From Haloarchaeobius iranensis (lineage in GTDB: Archaea; Halobacteriota; Halobacteria; Halobacteriales; Natrialbaceae): a stretch of DNA of 64,000 bases. The DNA lies in contig NZ_FNIA01000001.1 in NCBI RefSeq assembly GCF_900103505.1, positions 124,001 through 188,000 on the forward strand, written 5' to 3'. The notes beneath the pieces are model-generated. The model did no database searches, was not told the DNA's origin, and saw nothing but the letters and a program-made list of their open reading frames with translations. Below, piece after piece: positions 43,590-52,755 of this stretch (positions within the stretch are counted from its first letter, which is position 1; each line of letters starts with the position of its first letter). The position numbers were made by a program, and so were the translations under genes.

Positions 43590-44165
43590 TCAGGCGTCCA
43601 GGCTCGCCAGTGCGAAGCCGTCGCCGTCGCGGACGAGGCCGGCGGCACAGACGGCGTGCTCGAACTCCGCGTCGAGCACCTCGCGGGCGGCCGCCTCGGC
43701 GTCGGTCGCGTCGAGCGTGTAGGCCTCCGGCGTGTCCATCTCGTAGGTCGCGACGAGCGTCGGCTCGTCGACCGCGCGGACGAGCAGCGCGTCCCGGCGC
43801 ACGATGCCGACGAAGGCGTTCTCGTCGCCGATGACCCCGGCGATGCGGGGCGTGTCGTAGTCGTCCTTCTCGTAGTCCAGCGAGAGCAGCGCGGTCGCCA
43901 GCGCGTCGCGGGCCGGGTAGCCCATCGCCAGCTTCTCGGCGACGGGGTCGACGTGCGAGCCGTTGCCCAGCACCGCGCCGGCGTCGGTCACGCGGACGCA
44001 GTTGTACGCCACGTACGGGTTGTCCGTCTCCGGGGCGTCCGCCGTGGGGCCGACGGTCAGCGTGTCGTCGTCACGGCGCGAGATGGTCCGGTTCGGGAAC
44101 GAGCGCGAGGAGACACGGTACGCGCCCACGTCGGGGCCGACCACGAGGAATCGTCCGATGTACAT
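43590..44165 (-). CDS. purO: Archaeal IMP cyclohydrolase
   Basis: A 191-residue protein matching archaeal PurO, which closes the second ring in purine synthesis (FAICAR to IMP) and replaces the bacterial PurH cyclohydrolase. [20 protein letters not shown] at the start and [20 protein letters not shown] and [15 protein letters not shown] are characteristic. The length fits (about 200). ATG 44165 was chosen from this family start; the open frame extends upstream with non-homologous residues. The 276 bp between it and the next gene hold nothing convincing. Confidence 0.9.
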   Translation of the reverse strand: MYIGRFLVVGPDVGAYRVSSRSFPNRTISRRDDDTLTVGPTADAPETDNPYVAYNCVRVTDAGAVLGNGSHVDPVAEKLAMGYPARDALATALLSLDYEKDDYDTPRIAGVIGDENAFVGIVRRDALLVRAVDEPTLVATYEMDTPEAYTLDATDAEAAAREVLDAEFEHAVCAAGLVRDGDGFALASLDA

Positions 44166-44441
44166 ACACGGACGTGGGTAATTCGACGGTAAGAAGCCGT
44201 CGATATATGCACGTACCGTGCCACTTCGACCCGGTCCACGGCCGGTGGCCAGCGTCGAACGGGGACGCTTCAGAGCTCGACCGGCGTGGTCGGCTCGTCG
44301 CGGTCCGGGTCGGCCCCACTGTTGGGCAGTTGCGTTGGATGAACCGAGTGGATGGGACGCGGCTCGCGCCGGGGTCCGGCGGTCGCCAGGGTGCGTCCGG
44401 AGAGCCGGCGCTTCTGGACCGATGACCACCGGCTCGGCCGT

Positions 44442-45329
44442 TCAGTCCTCCGAGACGCCCTCGACGACCTCGGTGCGGACCACCGCGAGGTCGCCGTCGA
44501 GTTCGACCAGACAGCTGTCGCCGTCCGCGTGGAAGCGCACGTGGACGCACCACGGGTCCCGCGAGACGTACTCGACGTGCTCGTCGGTGACGTACTGGCT
44601 CACCTCCCAGTACGGCCGCTCGCGGAGCGAGATGCCGCGCTCCCTGTGGAACGCCTCGACATCAGGATGCCGGGACGCGAGCGCTCCGAAGGAGGTCATC
44701 GTCCGGCGGCCACAGACCGTGCAGTCGAACACCGCCAGGGCGTCGTACCGGATGGACTCGTGGACGTCCTCGGTGACGGAGGGCTCGACGACGCCGCCAC
44801 AGTCCCCGCAGAGGCCCTGGGCGGCCTGCTCGGTTCCGAGCCGGGACCACCGGTCGAAGGCGTCGACGACCTCCTCGGGGTCGCGCTCTCGGACGACCGT
44901 CGGCGGCATCCGGACGGCGAGGACCGTCGCGTCGCAGCCGGCGCAGGTGACGGTGAACCGCTCGTCTTCGTAGGCCGCCGACAGCGCGCTCGCCCCGCAG
45001 TCGATGCACTCGCCCGCGATGTCGAACGGCTCGAGCCGCTGTTCGTCGGTGTATCGACCGGCGGTGACCGCGCGGGCGAGCCGTCGCCCCGCGGCCGTCA
45101 GCTCGTACCCGTCGTCCGCCTTCGCGACGAACCGAGGCCGGAGCTGTTTGAGGTGGTAGTTGAACTTCGCGCTGTCGCGCACGTCGACCCGGCGGTGCAG
45201 CTCGGCGAACGCGAGCGGCGTCCCCCGCGCCTCGTGGAGCGCGTCGAGGATCGCGAGGCGGCTCGCGTCCCCGAGCAGCGAGAACGCGTCGGCGGCGTCG
45301 CGTGCACTGTCCGGCTCGTCGGCTGCCAT
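44442..45329 (-). CDS. ArsR-type winged-helix protein with zinc-ribbon modules
   Basis: A 295-residue regulator. The N-terminal winged helix (AFSLLGDASRLAILDALHEA, FNYHLKQLRPRFVAKADDGY) is of the ArsR/helix-turn-helix type common in haloarchaea (DUF7351 group). Two Cys pairs, ECIDCGASA with TCAGCDATV and GLCGDCGGV with DCTVCGRRT, look like two zinc ribbons in the middle. A C-terminal beta-rich domain follows. It probably senses a small ligand or redox state and controls transcription; the target is unknown. GTTTTTTGTG about 27 bp before ATG 45329 supports a leaderless start. Confidence 0.82.
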   Translation of the reverse strand: MAADEPDSARDAADAFSLLGDASRLAILDALHEARGTPLAFAELHRRVDVRDSAKFNYHLKQLRPRFVAKADDGYELTAAGRRLARAVTAGRYTDEQRLEPFDIAGECIDCGASALSAAYEDERFTVTCAGCDATVLAVRMPPTVVRERDPEEVVDAFDRWSRLGTEQAAQGLCGDCGGVVEPSVTEDVHESIRYDALAVFDCTVCGRRTMTSFGALASRHPDVEAFHRERGISLRERPYWEVSQYVTDEHVEYVSRDPWCVHVRFHADGDSCLVELDGDLAVVRTEVVEGVSED

Positions 45330-45406
45330 CGCCGGAGCTAGTCGCGGAACCCACAAAAAACTCCGCCAGCGCCGCCTGCGTCGGGGGAACGGGGTCCTGT
45401 GGGGTG

Positions 45407-47557
45407 CTACAGCCCCGCCGTCTCGCTCTCGCCGATGGCCTCGACCACGAGTTCGGCCACGTCGACGACCTCGATGTCGTCCTCGAAGCCGCCGGTCTTC
45501 CGGCCGTCCTCGTACATCGTCATGCACATCGGGCAGGCGACGACGAACTTCTCGACCGCCTGGCCGGCGTCGGTGTCCTCCAGGGCCTCGCGGAGGCGCT
45601 CCTCGCTGGGCTTTTCCTCCTCGTCCAGCTCCATCCAGAGGCCACCGCCGCCGCCACCGCAGCAGAACGAGTCGGACCGGTTGCGCGGCATCTCGTGGAG
45701 CTCGCAGCCCGTCGCCGTCACGAGCTTGCGCGGGGCCTCGTACTCGTCATTGTACCGGCCGAGGTGGCAGGGGTCGTGGTAGGTGACGGTGTAGTCCAGC
45801 TCGTTGCCCGAGAGCCCGAGCTGCGGGACGAGCTCCTCGACGACCTGCGTCCAGTGGTAGACGTCTATCTCGCCGTCCGCGTTCCAGGTGCCCTCGTAGT
45901 CGAACGGCATCACGGGGTCGTCCGCGAACTCCTCGAAGTCGACCTCCGGGTACTCGTTCTTGATGGTGTTGTACGAGTGCGGGTCCGTGCAGACGATCTT
46001 CTCGAACTCGCAGTCCTCGAAGGACTCGACGTGGTGGCCCGCCAGCTCGATGTAGAGGAACTCCTCGCCGACGCGGCGGATGTCGTTGCCGTCGTACTTC
46101 TCGTCGTCGAACAGGATACCGAAGCTCACGTCGGCCGCGTCGAGGATGGTCGCCAGCGAGCGGGCGACCTTCTTGTTGCGGTCGTCGAAGCTCGGGTAGT
46201 CGCCGACGTACCAGAGGTACTCGACCTCCTGGTCGCGGGCGTCGGGCACGTCGACCTCGACGTCGTCGGCCCAGTCGCCGCGCTTTCTGTTGGGGTCACC
46301 GAAGGTGTTGCCCTTCTGCATCACGTTCTGGAACACCTCCTGCATCGAGGGCTGTATCTCGCCGGCGTCGGTGAGCTCGCGGTTCATCCGGGTGAAGCTC
46401 TTGAGGTGCTCGATCTCGACCGGGCAGGCGTCCATGCAGGCCATGCAGGACATGCAGGACTCCATCGTCTCGGCCTGGATGACCGAGGAGCCGCCGTCGG
46501 CGACGATGGTCTTCTCGTCGCCGCCGGCTTCGAGGTTCTCCCGGTACTGCTTCAGGTCGAGGATGACGTCACGCGGGTCGAGGTTGCGGCCGGAGGCCTT
46601 GGCCGGACAGACCGAGGAACAGCGGCCGCACTTCGTGCAGGCGTCCTGGTCGAGCATCTCCTTCCACGAGAAGTGGTCGATGCTCGCCGCGCCCGTCTCG
46701 GCGTCGAGGTCCGCCGGCACCGAGGGGAGGCGCTTGCCGGCCTTCTCGTCGCGAGTGACGACGTTCGCGAAGCTCGATATCATGTGGAACGGCTTCGCGA
46801 ACGGGATGAGCGCGATGAAGCCGAACGCGAGCAGGGCGTGGCTCCACCACAGTGCGGGGTAGAGGTCGGCGGCGAGACTCGGGGAGACGCCGACGGCCTG
46901 GAACGACCGCGCGCTGAACCAGCCGACGAAGCTCACGATCTCGTACTCCGGCATCGAGGTGCTGCCCGCGCCGTCGCCGAGGATGCGCAGGCCCTCGACG
47001 ACGTAGCCGCCGACGCCGAGCAGGAAGAGGGTCCAGACGAACAGGGTGTCCTCGGTGCTGGTGTGCTTGCCCCAGAGCCGCTCGTTGCGCACCCAGTAGC
47101 GCCGGTAGATGGCCATACCGACGCCGACGACGAACAGCAGCCCCATCGCGTCCATCACCAGGGAGTAGGAGAGGTAGAACGCCCCCGAGAGGAACGGCTC
47201 GTTGCCGAGTGCCTTCTGCCAGAAGTCGATGTCGATACCGATGATGATGGTCCCGATGAGCAGCGTCAGGAAGCCCCACATGATGAACGTGTGCATCAGG
47301 CCCCCGTACATGTCGCGGTTGAACTGCTTCTCGTTCGTCGCGACGATCTTCGTCGCCTCGACGACCCGACTCGCGATGTCGTCCGTCCGGTCGAACCAGT
47401 CCTCCGCGCCGCGCGTGTACCGCGTGAACCGCCGGTAGACGCCCCAGCCGAACGTCAGCAGCGCCATCGCAGCGAAGAAGTAGAACAGTATCTCCTGGAC
47501 GTGCCCGATCTGCCAGAACGTCTCCCGTCCGGGGGTCTGTAACGGCGGAACTGTCAT
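45407..47557 (-). CDS. Membrane-bound HdrD-like iron-sulfur oxidoreductase
   Basis: A 716-residue fusion. Residues 1 to about 270 form a five- or six-helix membrane domain of the NarI/HdrE type (FYFFAAMALLTFGWGVYRRF, MHTFIMWGFLTLLIGTIIIG). Two 4Fe-4S motifs follow, CTKCGRCSSVCP and CMSCMACMDACP. The C-terminal half carries two cysteine-rich CCG-type domains, including YHDPCHLGRYN and FCCGGGGGG, then CPMCMTMYE. The family passes electrons between soluble flavoproteins (for example ETF or acyl-CoA dehydrogenase-linked) and the menaquinone pool. The exact partner is unknown. Its promoter has GCTTAAA at the right spacing from ATG 47557. Confidence 0.88.
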   Translation of the reverse strand: MTVPPLQTPGRETFWQIGHVQEILFYFFAAMALLTFGWGVYRRFTRYTRGAEDWFDRTDDIASRVVEATKIVATNEKQFNRDMYGGLMHTFIMWGFLTLLIGTIIIGIDIDFWQKALGNEPFLSGAFYLSYSLVMDAMGLLFVVGVGMAIYRRYWVRNERLWGKHTSTEDTLFVWTLFLLGVGGYVVEGLRILGDGAGSTSMPEYEIVSFVGWFSARSFQAVGVSPSLAADLYPALWWSHALLAFGFIALIPFAKPFHMISSFANVVTRDEKAGKRLPSVPADLDAETGAASIDHFSWKEMLDQDACTKCGRCSSVCPAKASGRNLDPRDVILDLKQYRENLEAGGDEKTIVADGGSSVIQAETMESCMSCMACMDACPVEIEHLKSFTRMNRELTDAGEIQPSMQEVFQNVMQKGNTFGDPNRKRGDWADDVEVDVPDARDQEVEYLWYVGDYPSFDDRNKKVARSLATILDAADVSFGILFDDEKYDGNDIRRVGEEFLYIELAGHHVESFEDCEFEKIVCTDPHSYNTIKNEYPEVDFEEFADDPVMPFDYEGTWNADGEIDVYHWTQVVEELVPQLGLSGNELDYTVTYHDPCHLGRYNDEYEAPRKLVTATGCELHEMPRNRSDSFCCGGGGGGLWMELDEEEKPSEERLREALEDTDAGQAVEKFVVACPMCMTMYEDGRKTGGFEDDIEVVDVAELVVEAIGESETAGL

Positions 47558-47767
47558 AGTCTATCACCCGGACGACGAAGGCTTAAATCTTGCCACACCT
47601 GCCCGATATCATCCCGCCGGCGTCTTGCGGGAATCTCGAACAGGTTTCCAGTTTACCGTCGGCTGACTGCCGTCCGGCGATTCCGCCCGAGGTGACCGGC
47701 GGCGGTCCGGACCCCAACCAGTTGACCGCAGTCTTTTATAGGCCGTCCGCGTAATTGTGTCGCCACG

Positions 47768-48364
47768 ATGGACAGAAAGACGGAGGAGCTGCGCGATATC
47801 TTCATGGACGTGGCCGAGGGGGAGACGGTCACGGAGTCACAGGAGGAATCGCGCGGGTCGCTCGCGGACAGGGGTGACGTCGGCCAGCGCCTCTCCGACG
47901 TCATCACCGGGATGCGCGAGCGGTACGCGTTCCGGGCCGACTTCGACGACGAGGCGCTGTGCGCCCTGGTGCGTGGCTTCTACGACGGCGAGACCGACGC
48001 CGAACTCGCGCGCACGCTCGACGTCTCTCGACACACCGTGTTCCGGGCGCGGATGGACCTGCACCTGCTCCGCGAGAGCGACCTCGACGCGCCGTTCGAC
48101 CTCGACGTCCTGCGCGAGAGGCTCGCGGACGAGGACCCGCTGACGGAGGTGGCGGACGACCTCGGCGTCAGCGCCTCGACGGTGCGCCGCTACCGGGACG
48201 CGCTCGCCGCACGGAACGAGTCCCGCGGTGCGAACGACCGGTATCGCGCCGAGTTCGACAGCATCCTCGCGGACAGCGACCTGACGGGCGGGCTCACGGA
48301 CGATGTGAAGAACGACGGGCTCGACGAGGCGACGGAGGACGCCGAGGTCGACGTCTCATTTTAA
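47768..48364 (+). CDS. cmi4: Conditioned medium-induced protein 4
   Basis: A 198-residue haloarchaeal protein. The start MDRKTEELRDIFMDVAEGET and the two helix-turn-helix-like segments (DAELARTLDVSRHTVFRARM and LTEVADDLGVSASTVRRYRD) match the Cmi4 family, first described as induced by conditioned medium. It probably binds DNA; a link to cell density is known for the family name only. CTTTTATAGG about 30 bp upstream is the TATA box. It is followed 25 bp later by the Cas4-like gene. Confidence 0.85.
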   Translation: MDRKTEELRDIFMDVAEGETVTESQEESRGSLADRGDVGQRLSDVITGMRERYAFRADFDDEALCALVRGFYDGETDAELARTLDVSRHTVFRARMDLHLLRESDLDAPFDLDVLRERLADEDPLTEVADDLGVSASTVRRYRDALAARNESRGANDRYRAEFDSILADSDLTGGLTDDVKNDGLDEATEDAEVDVSF

Positions 48365-48389
48365 GTAGCAAGCCGGGGCCAGAGCGGTC

Positions 48390-49043
48390 GTGCTCGCGTT
48401 CAGCGACCTCCGAGAGGCGACGTACTGTCCGCGCAAGCTCTACTACGCCCGCCGCGCCGACCGGACGGTCCCCGACGAGGTGACGGCGGTCCAGGAGCTC
48501 GCTCATCGGTACGACGACGTCCTCGAGGGCGACTGCGACGACGAACTCGCGGGGCTTGCCGCGCTGCCACCGCCAGCGTACCGCGAGCAGCTTCGGCGCA
48601 CCGCCGAGCGCTGCGCCCGGTTCGACGCGCTCTGCGAACCCGCCGACCGGGACGTACTGCTGACGGGCCGGGACTGTCGCGGCATCGCCGGGAAGGTGCT
48701 CGCCGGCCCGCCCGAGCCGTCGCTGGTCTCGCCCGGCGAGCCCCCCGAGAACGGCGTCTGGGAGCCGCACTCGGTGTGGGCGGTCGCGGCGGCCAAGGCG
48801 CTCGCGTGGGAGCGCGAGATCCCCGTCGAGCGGGCGTACGTCGAGTATCCGGCCCACGGCGTCGTCCGCAGCGTCGACATCACGGCACGGCGGACGGCGG
48901 CCTACCGGCGGGCGATGCGGACGGTCGAGGGTATCGACGGTCCGCCGCCGCGACTGCGAAACAGCGCGAAATGCGAGTCCTGCGAGTACGCCGACACCTG
49001 CGGCGTGCGGACGCGGTCGCTCAGCTCGCTTCTGGGGCTGTAG
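48390..49043 (+). CDS. Solitary Cas4-like iron-sulfur nuclease
   Basis: A 217-residue Cas4/RecB-type PD-(D/E)XK protein. One Cys at the start (SDLREATYCPRKLYY) and three at the end (CESCEYADTCGVRTR) are placed like the four 4Fe-4S ligands of Cas4. The AYVEYPAHGVVRSVDI region fits the C-terminal part of the nuclease fold, but the classic PD and E/QxK residues are hard to place, so activity is uncertain. No CRISPR array or other cas gene is present. It starts at GTG 48390, with ATTTTAAG about 27 bp upstream inside the cmi4 end, so it may have its own promoter. Confidence 0.78.
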   Translation: MLAFSDLREATYCPRKLYYARRADRTVPDEVTAVQELAHRYDDVLEGDCDDELAGLAALPPPAYREQLRRTAERCARFDALCEPADRDVLLTGRDCRGIAGKVLAGPPEPSLVSPGEPPENGVWEPHSVWAVAAAKALAWEREIPVERAYVEYPAHGVVRSVDITARRTAAYRRAMRTVEGIDGPPPRLRNSAKCESCEYADTCGVRTRSLSSLLGL

Positions 49044-49058
49044 CCCGGTGCCTGGCGG

Positions 49059-49523
49059 TCACTCCGCCACGGGGACGAACACGTCGAGCGTCTCCCCGGG
49101 GGTGGTGGGGTCGAAGTCGGGCCCGTAGTACTCGAACGCGGGGCCGTCGCCGTGCTCGTACGCCGCCGACGGGAACCACTCGTCGTACACGCGATCCATC
49201 AGCGTCCCGATCTCGTCGAGTCGGGCCGTGAACACGGCGTAGGTCCCGCCGGGTATCTCGACGTGCTCGAGCGATGCTGGGGTGTCCGTCTCGTCCGACG
49301 GCTCGACCCCGGCGAGGTACGTGAACGAGCCGGTCCCGGCGTCGAAGTCGAACAGGACGCCGAACGCCTCGTCGGAGTTGATGCGGTCGGTGTACGCGCC
49401 GTGTCGTCGCTCGAAGTCGCTCCAGTGCGCGCCCAGGTCGGCTTCGTCGGTCGCACGCGTCGTGAGCCCGACTACGGTGAACGCGTCACGGTGGACCATT
49501 CGTGGGTCGTCGATGGTGGTCAT
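49059..49523 (-). CDS. GyrI-like / effector-binding domain protein
   Basis: A 154-residue single effector-binding (GyrI-like, AraC ligand-binding) domain: FTVVGLTTRATDEADLGAHW at the start, HVEIPGGTYAVFTARLDEIG in the middle and FEYYGPDFDPTTPGETLDVF at the end. Such free-standing domains bind small hydrophobic molecules. It is convergent with the Cas4-like gene. The specific ligand is unknown. Confidence 0.82.
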   Translation of the reverse strand: MTTIDDPRMVHRDAFTVVGLTTRATDEADLGAHWSDFERRHGAYTDRINSDEAFGVLFDFDAGTGSFTYLAGVEPSDETDTPASLEHVEIPGGTYAVFTARLDEIGTLMDRVYDEWFPSAAYEHGDGPAFEYYGPDFDPTTPGETLDVFVPVAE

Positions 49524-49587
49524 GCGGCAACTACGGGTTCAGTCGACTTGACGGTTGTCGCCTCGGCCGGGGACGCCCTCGTGGTCG

Positions 49588-50172
49588 TCACGTCCGGTCG
49601 AGCCACGCGTCGATGGGGTCAGCGAGCGCCCCACGCCGGTGTATCTCGCCGCGCTCGACATCGACGACGGTGCTCTCGGTGCCATCGGTCGGTCCGTCGT
49701 CGACGACGTGGTCGACGTGTTCGAGGAACGCGCCGTCGAGGTCGGCCGGGTCGGTGACGCTGGGCCGTCCGCTCAGGTTCGCGCTCGTCGCCGTGACTGG
49801 CGTCCCGGCGGTCCGGTACAGCGCCAGCGCCGTCGCGTGGTCGGGCACGCGGACGCCGACCTGTTCGCGGCCGGCGGTCAGGACGTCGGGGACGTGCTCG
49901 CGGCGCTGGCAGAGCACCGTCACCGGCCCGGGCAGGAACTCGTACATGAACTCGGTCTCGCGGTCGGTCGCCTGCACGTGCTCCGTCGCGGTCTCGACGT
50001 CGGGGACGCCCAGCGAGACGGGCTTGTCGCGGGCCCGTTCCTTCGCCTCGAACACCATCTCGACGGCCTCGGGGTCGAGCGCATCGGCACCGAGTCCGTA
50101 CACCGTCTCGGTGGGATAGACGACGAGGCCGCCCTCGCGGAGGACCTCGCCCGCGTGTGTCACGTCGGTCAT
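49588..50172 (-). CDS. Sua5/YrdC threonylcarbamoyl-AMP synthase
   Basis: A 194-residue single YrdC domain that makes threonylcarbamoyl-AMP from threonine, bicarbonate and ATP, the first step of t6A37 tRNA modification. GGLVVYPTETVYGLGADALD, AKERARDKPVSLGV, LPGPVTVLC, VGVRVPDH and PVTATSANLSGRPS are all hallmark segments. It lacks the extra C-terminal Sua5 domain, so it is of the short YrdC/TsaC type. It is flanked by genes with no direct link. Confidence 0.92.
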   Translation of the reverse strand: MTDVTHAGEVLREGGLVVYPTETVYGLGADALDPEAVEMVFEAKERARDKPVSLGVPDVETATEHVQATDRETEFMYEFLPGPVTVLCQRREHVPDVLTAGREQVGVRVPDHATALALYRTAGTPVTATSANLSGRPSVTDPADLDGAFLEHVDHVVDDGPTDGTESTVVDVERGEIHRRGALADPIDAWLDRT

Positions 50173-50229
50173 GGCGGGAGCTACTGGGGGGAGGCGTAAA
50201 AGCGTGTCAGAACCACGACCACCCGGGTC

Positions 50230-50745
50230 CTACAGCGCCTCGAGCGCGGCCTCGACGTCGTCGTAGTCGGGGAACTCCGGCCACTCCTGGCTGGCCCAGG
50301 CGTACTGGACCGTCCGGTCCGCGTCGACGAGGAAGACCGCGGGCCGGAACTCGGTGACGCCGGCCATCCCGTCGAGGTCGTGCTCGATGCCGTACTCGGC
50401 GGCGACGCCGGCCGCGGGGTCCGAGAACAGCGCGTGGTCGATGTCGCGGTCCTCGATGAGCCGCGTGTGGGCGTACGGGTCCGACACGGAGATACCGACG
50501 ACCTGCACGTCGAAGCGCTCGCCCCAGTCGCGGTCGCGGATCTCGTTCCACGTGTACGTCGCCGGGAACGCGCCGTTCATCGTGTGGGCGACGAGCAGCA
50601 CCGGGCCGTCGTCGGTCAGCGCGGAGAGGGAGACGTCCTCCCAGTACTCCTCGTTCACCAGCGGACGGGTGAAATCCGGGGCCGTCTCGCCGGCCTCGAC
50701 GTGGTCCGTCTCCGGCAGGTCGACGACGTCGAACCCGAGGTCCAT
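50230..50745 (-). CDS. Peroxiredoxin-like protein without cysteine
   Basis: A 171-residue AhpC/TSA-type thioredoxin-fold protein: APDFTRPLVNEEYWEDVSLS, GPVLLVAHTMNGAFPATYTW, VQVVGISVSDPYAH and FRPAVFLVDADRTVQYAW. Where peroxiredoxins have the peroxidatic Cys (TFVCPTE-like) it reads TMNGAFPATYT, and there is no Cys anywhere in the protein. It therefore cannot act by the usual thiol chemistry. Its ATG shares one base with the glutaredoxin stop (TGATG), so the two are coupled and probably work together. Confidence 0.85.
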   Translation of the reverse strand: MDLGFDVVDLPETDHVEAGETAPDFTRPLVNEEYWEDVSLSALTDDGPVLLVAHTMNGAFPATYTWNEIRDRDWGERFDVQVVGISVSDPYAHTRLIEDRDIDHALFSDPAAGVAAEYGIEHDLDGMAGVTEFRPAVFLVDADRTVQYAWASQEWPEFPDYDDVEAALEAL

Positions 50746-51005
50746 CAGGCCTCACCCCCGTAGGTCGCGTGGAGATAGTCGACGATGTTCGCGCTCTCGG
50801 TCATCGTGACGCCCGTGTTCTCGTCGACGATGGCCGGGACCGTCCGCTTGCCGGAGACACGCTTGACGACGTTACGACGGGAGTGTCGCGGTTCGACGAA
50901 CCGCGAGCTGTAGTCGAGGTCGTACTCGTCGAGCACGCGGACGACGCGCTCGCAGAACGGGCACGCCTGGAGCCGGTAGAGCGTGATGGCTGGGCCGTCT
51001 GACAT
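50745..51005 (-). CDS. Glutaredoxin
   Basis: An 86-residue glutaredoxin/thioredoxin-fold protein with the redox motif LQACPFCERVVRVL near the N-terminus and KRTVPAIVDENTG and MTESANIVDYL further on. The ATG at 51005 gives the usual size; an upstream in-frame ATG would add 17 residues without homology. It is coupled to the peroxiredoxin-like gene. Haloarchaea use gamma-glutamylcysteine rather than glutathione, so that may be its thiol partner; this is background knowledge, not read here. Confidence 0.88.
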   Translation of the reverse strand: MSDGPAITLYRLQACPFCERVVRVLDEYDLDYSSRFVEPRHSRRNVVKRVSGKRTVPAIVDENTGVTMTESANIVDYLHATYGGEA

Positions 51006-51131
51006 ACCCACCGGTACGTGCGACGCGTCCGAAAGGCCTTCGCTCGCGGCAGTCACCCGGTTCGAACCGGCCGAACCGGTCAGGAAACAAGAAAAGAGTT
51101 AATCCCGGGGGCGACCAAGGCTCACTGTCGA

Positions 51132-52559
51132 ATGGGTTCATTGCTTAGTCTCGCGTCCGTGGAGCTCCCCGCACTGTACGAGGTGCCACTGCTCGGTATC
51201 GAACTTTCGCGGGACATCATCGGGATTCTCGGCGCACTGTCGATCCTCGTCCTGCTCGGGCTGTCGGCCTTCTTCTCCTCCTCGGAGATCGCCATGTTCT
51301 CCCTGGCGAAACACCGCATCGACGCCCTGGTCGAGGACGGCAACCCCGGTGCACGGACACTGGCCGGACTCAAGAAGGACCCACACCGGCTGCTGGTGAC
51401 GATTCTCGTCGGGAACAACCTCGTCAACATCGCGATGACCTCCATCGCGACGGGACTGCTCGGCATCTACCTCGACAGTCAGGCGCTGGCGGTCGCCGCG
51501 TCGACGTTCGGGATCACCGCGCTCGTCCTGCTGTTCGGCGAGAGCGCGCCGAAGAGCTACGCCGTCGAGAACACGGAGTCGTGGGCGCTGCGCATCGCCC
51601 GCCCGCTGAAGTTCTCCGAGTACCTCCTGCTCCCGCTCATCGTCCTCTTCGACTACCTCACCCGGCTGGTCAACAAGGTCACGGGTGGTCGCTCCGCCAT
51701 CGAGACCTCCTACGTGACCCGCGACGAGATACAGGACATGATCGAGACGGGCGAGCGCGAGGGGGTCATCGAGGAGGACGAGCGCGAGATGCTCCAGCGC
51801 ATCTTCCGGTTCAACAACACCATCGCCAAGGAGGTGATGACGCCGCGGCTGGACATGACCGGCGTGCCCAAGGACGCCGCCATCGACGAGGCCATCGAGA
51901 CGGCCATCCACTCGGGCCACGCCCGGGTTCCGGTGTACGAGGGCAGCCTCGACAACGTCATCGGCGTCGTCCACATCCGCGACCTCGTCCGCGATAACAA
52001 CTACGGCGAGACGGAGCCAGAGGAGATCGAGCTCGAGGACCTCATCCAGCCCACGCTGCACGTGCCCGAGTCGAAGAACGTCGACGAGCTCATGGCCGAG
52101 ATGCGCGAGAACCGCATGCACATGGTCATCGTCATCGACGAGTTCGGCACCACCGAGGGACTGGTGACGATGGAGGACATGATCGAGGAGATCGTCGGCG
52201 AGATACTGGAGGGCGAGGAGGAAGAGCCAATCGAGTCCGTCGACGACGACACCTTCCTGGTCAAGGGCGAGCTCAACATCGAGGACGTCAACGAGGCGAT
52301 GGACATCGAGCTCCCGGAGGGCGAGGAGTTCGAGACCATCGCCGGCTTCATCTTCAACCGCGCGGGCCGCCTCGTCGAGGAGGGCGAGCAGATAACCTAC
52401 GACGGCATCCAGATCACCGTCGAGCAGGTCGAGAACACCCGCATCATGAAGGCTCGCCTCGCTCGCATCGGTACCAGCGACGGCGAGCCGGGTGACGACC
52501 CCGACGCCAAGCCGGGCGACGACCCCGACGCCGAGCCGGACGAGCTCCAGCCGGAGTAG
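51132..52559 (+). CDS. CNNM/CorC-type membrane protein with CBS domains
   Basis: A 475-residue protein of the hemolysin C/CorC/CNNM family. An N-terminal DUF21/CNNM domain with three or four membrane helices (LSAFFSSSEIAMFSLAKHRI) is followed by two CBS domains (VMTPRLDMTGVPKDA, RVPVYEGSLDNVIGVVHIRD, NRMHMVIVIDEFGTTEGLVT) and a C-terminal CorC_HlyC domain (GFIFNRAGRLVEEGEQITYD). The end is an acidic repetitive tail (DDPDAKPGDDPDAEPDE). The family is linked to magnesium and other cation transport. GAGTTAATCC about 30 bp before ATG 51132 supports the start. Confidence 0.9.
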   Translation: MGSLLSLASVELPALYEVPLLGIELSRDIIGILGALSILVLLGLSAFFSSSEIAMFSLAKHRIDALVEDGNPGARTLAGLKKDPHRLLVTILVGNNLVNIAMTSIATGLLGIYLDSQALAVAASTFGITALVLLFGESAPKSYAVENTESWALRIARPLKFSEYLLLPLIVLFDYLTRLVNKVTGGRSAIETSYVTRDEIQDMIETGEREGVIEEDEREMLQRIFRFNNTIAKEVMTPRLDMTGVPKDAAIDEAIETAIHSGHARVPVYEGSLDNVIGVVHIRDLVRDNNYGETEPEEIELEDLIQPTLHVPESKNVDELMAEMRENRMHMVIVIDEFGTTEGLVTMEDMIEEIVGEILEGEEEEPIESVDDDTFLVKGELNIEDVNEAMDIELPEGEEFETIAGFIFNRAGRLVEEGEQITYDGIQITVEQVENTRIMKARLARIGTSDGEPGDDPDAKPGDDPDAEPDELQPE

Positions 52560-52755
52560 CCGGCTCGGTCCCGACGGGCGCGCGATTCGGTGGTCAGCCG
52601 TCCCGGACCGTAGCTGTTTCCAGCAACGAACAGTTCAAACGTCGCTCTGTTCCCGGACAGGGGCCAGCGACGCGCCACCGCCCGGAAGGCGGTCCTCGGC
52701 GGTTCCGGACGGGGCGTCGTCGCGCTTCACGACTGTCCCGAGCGACGGTCCCCGC

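Noticed and set aside
44174..44425. 83-codon plus-strand frame between purO and the ArsR-type gene
   Set aside because: The composition is basic, unlike genuine genes here, with no promoter in that direction.
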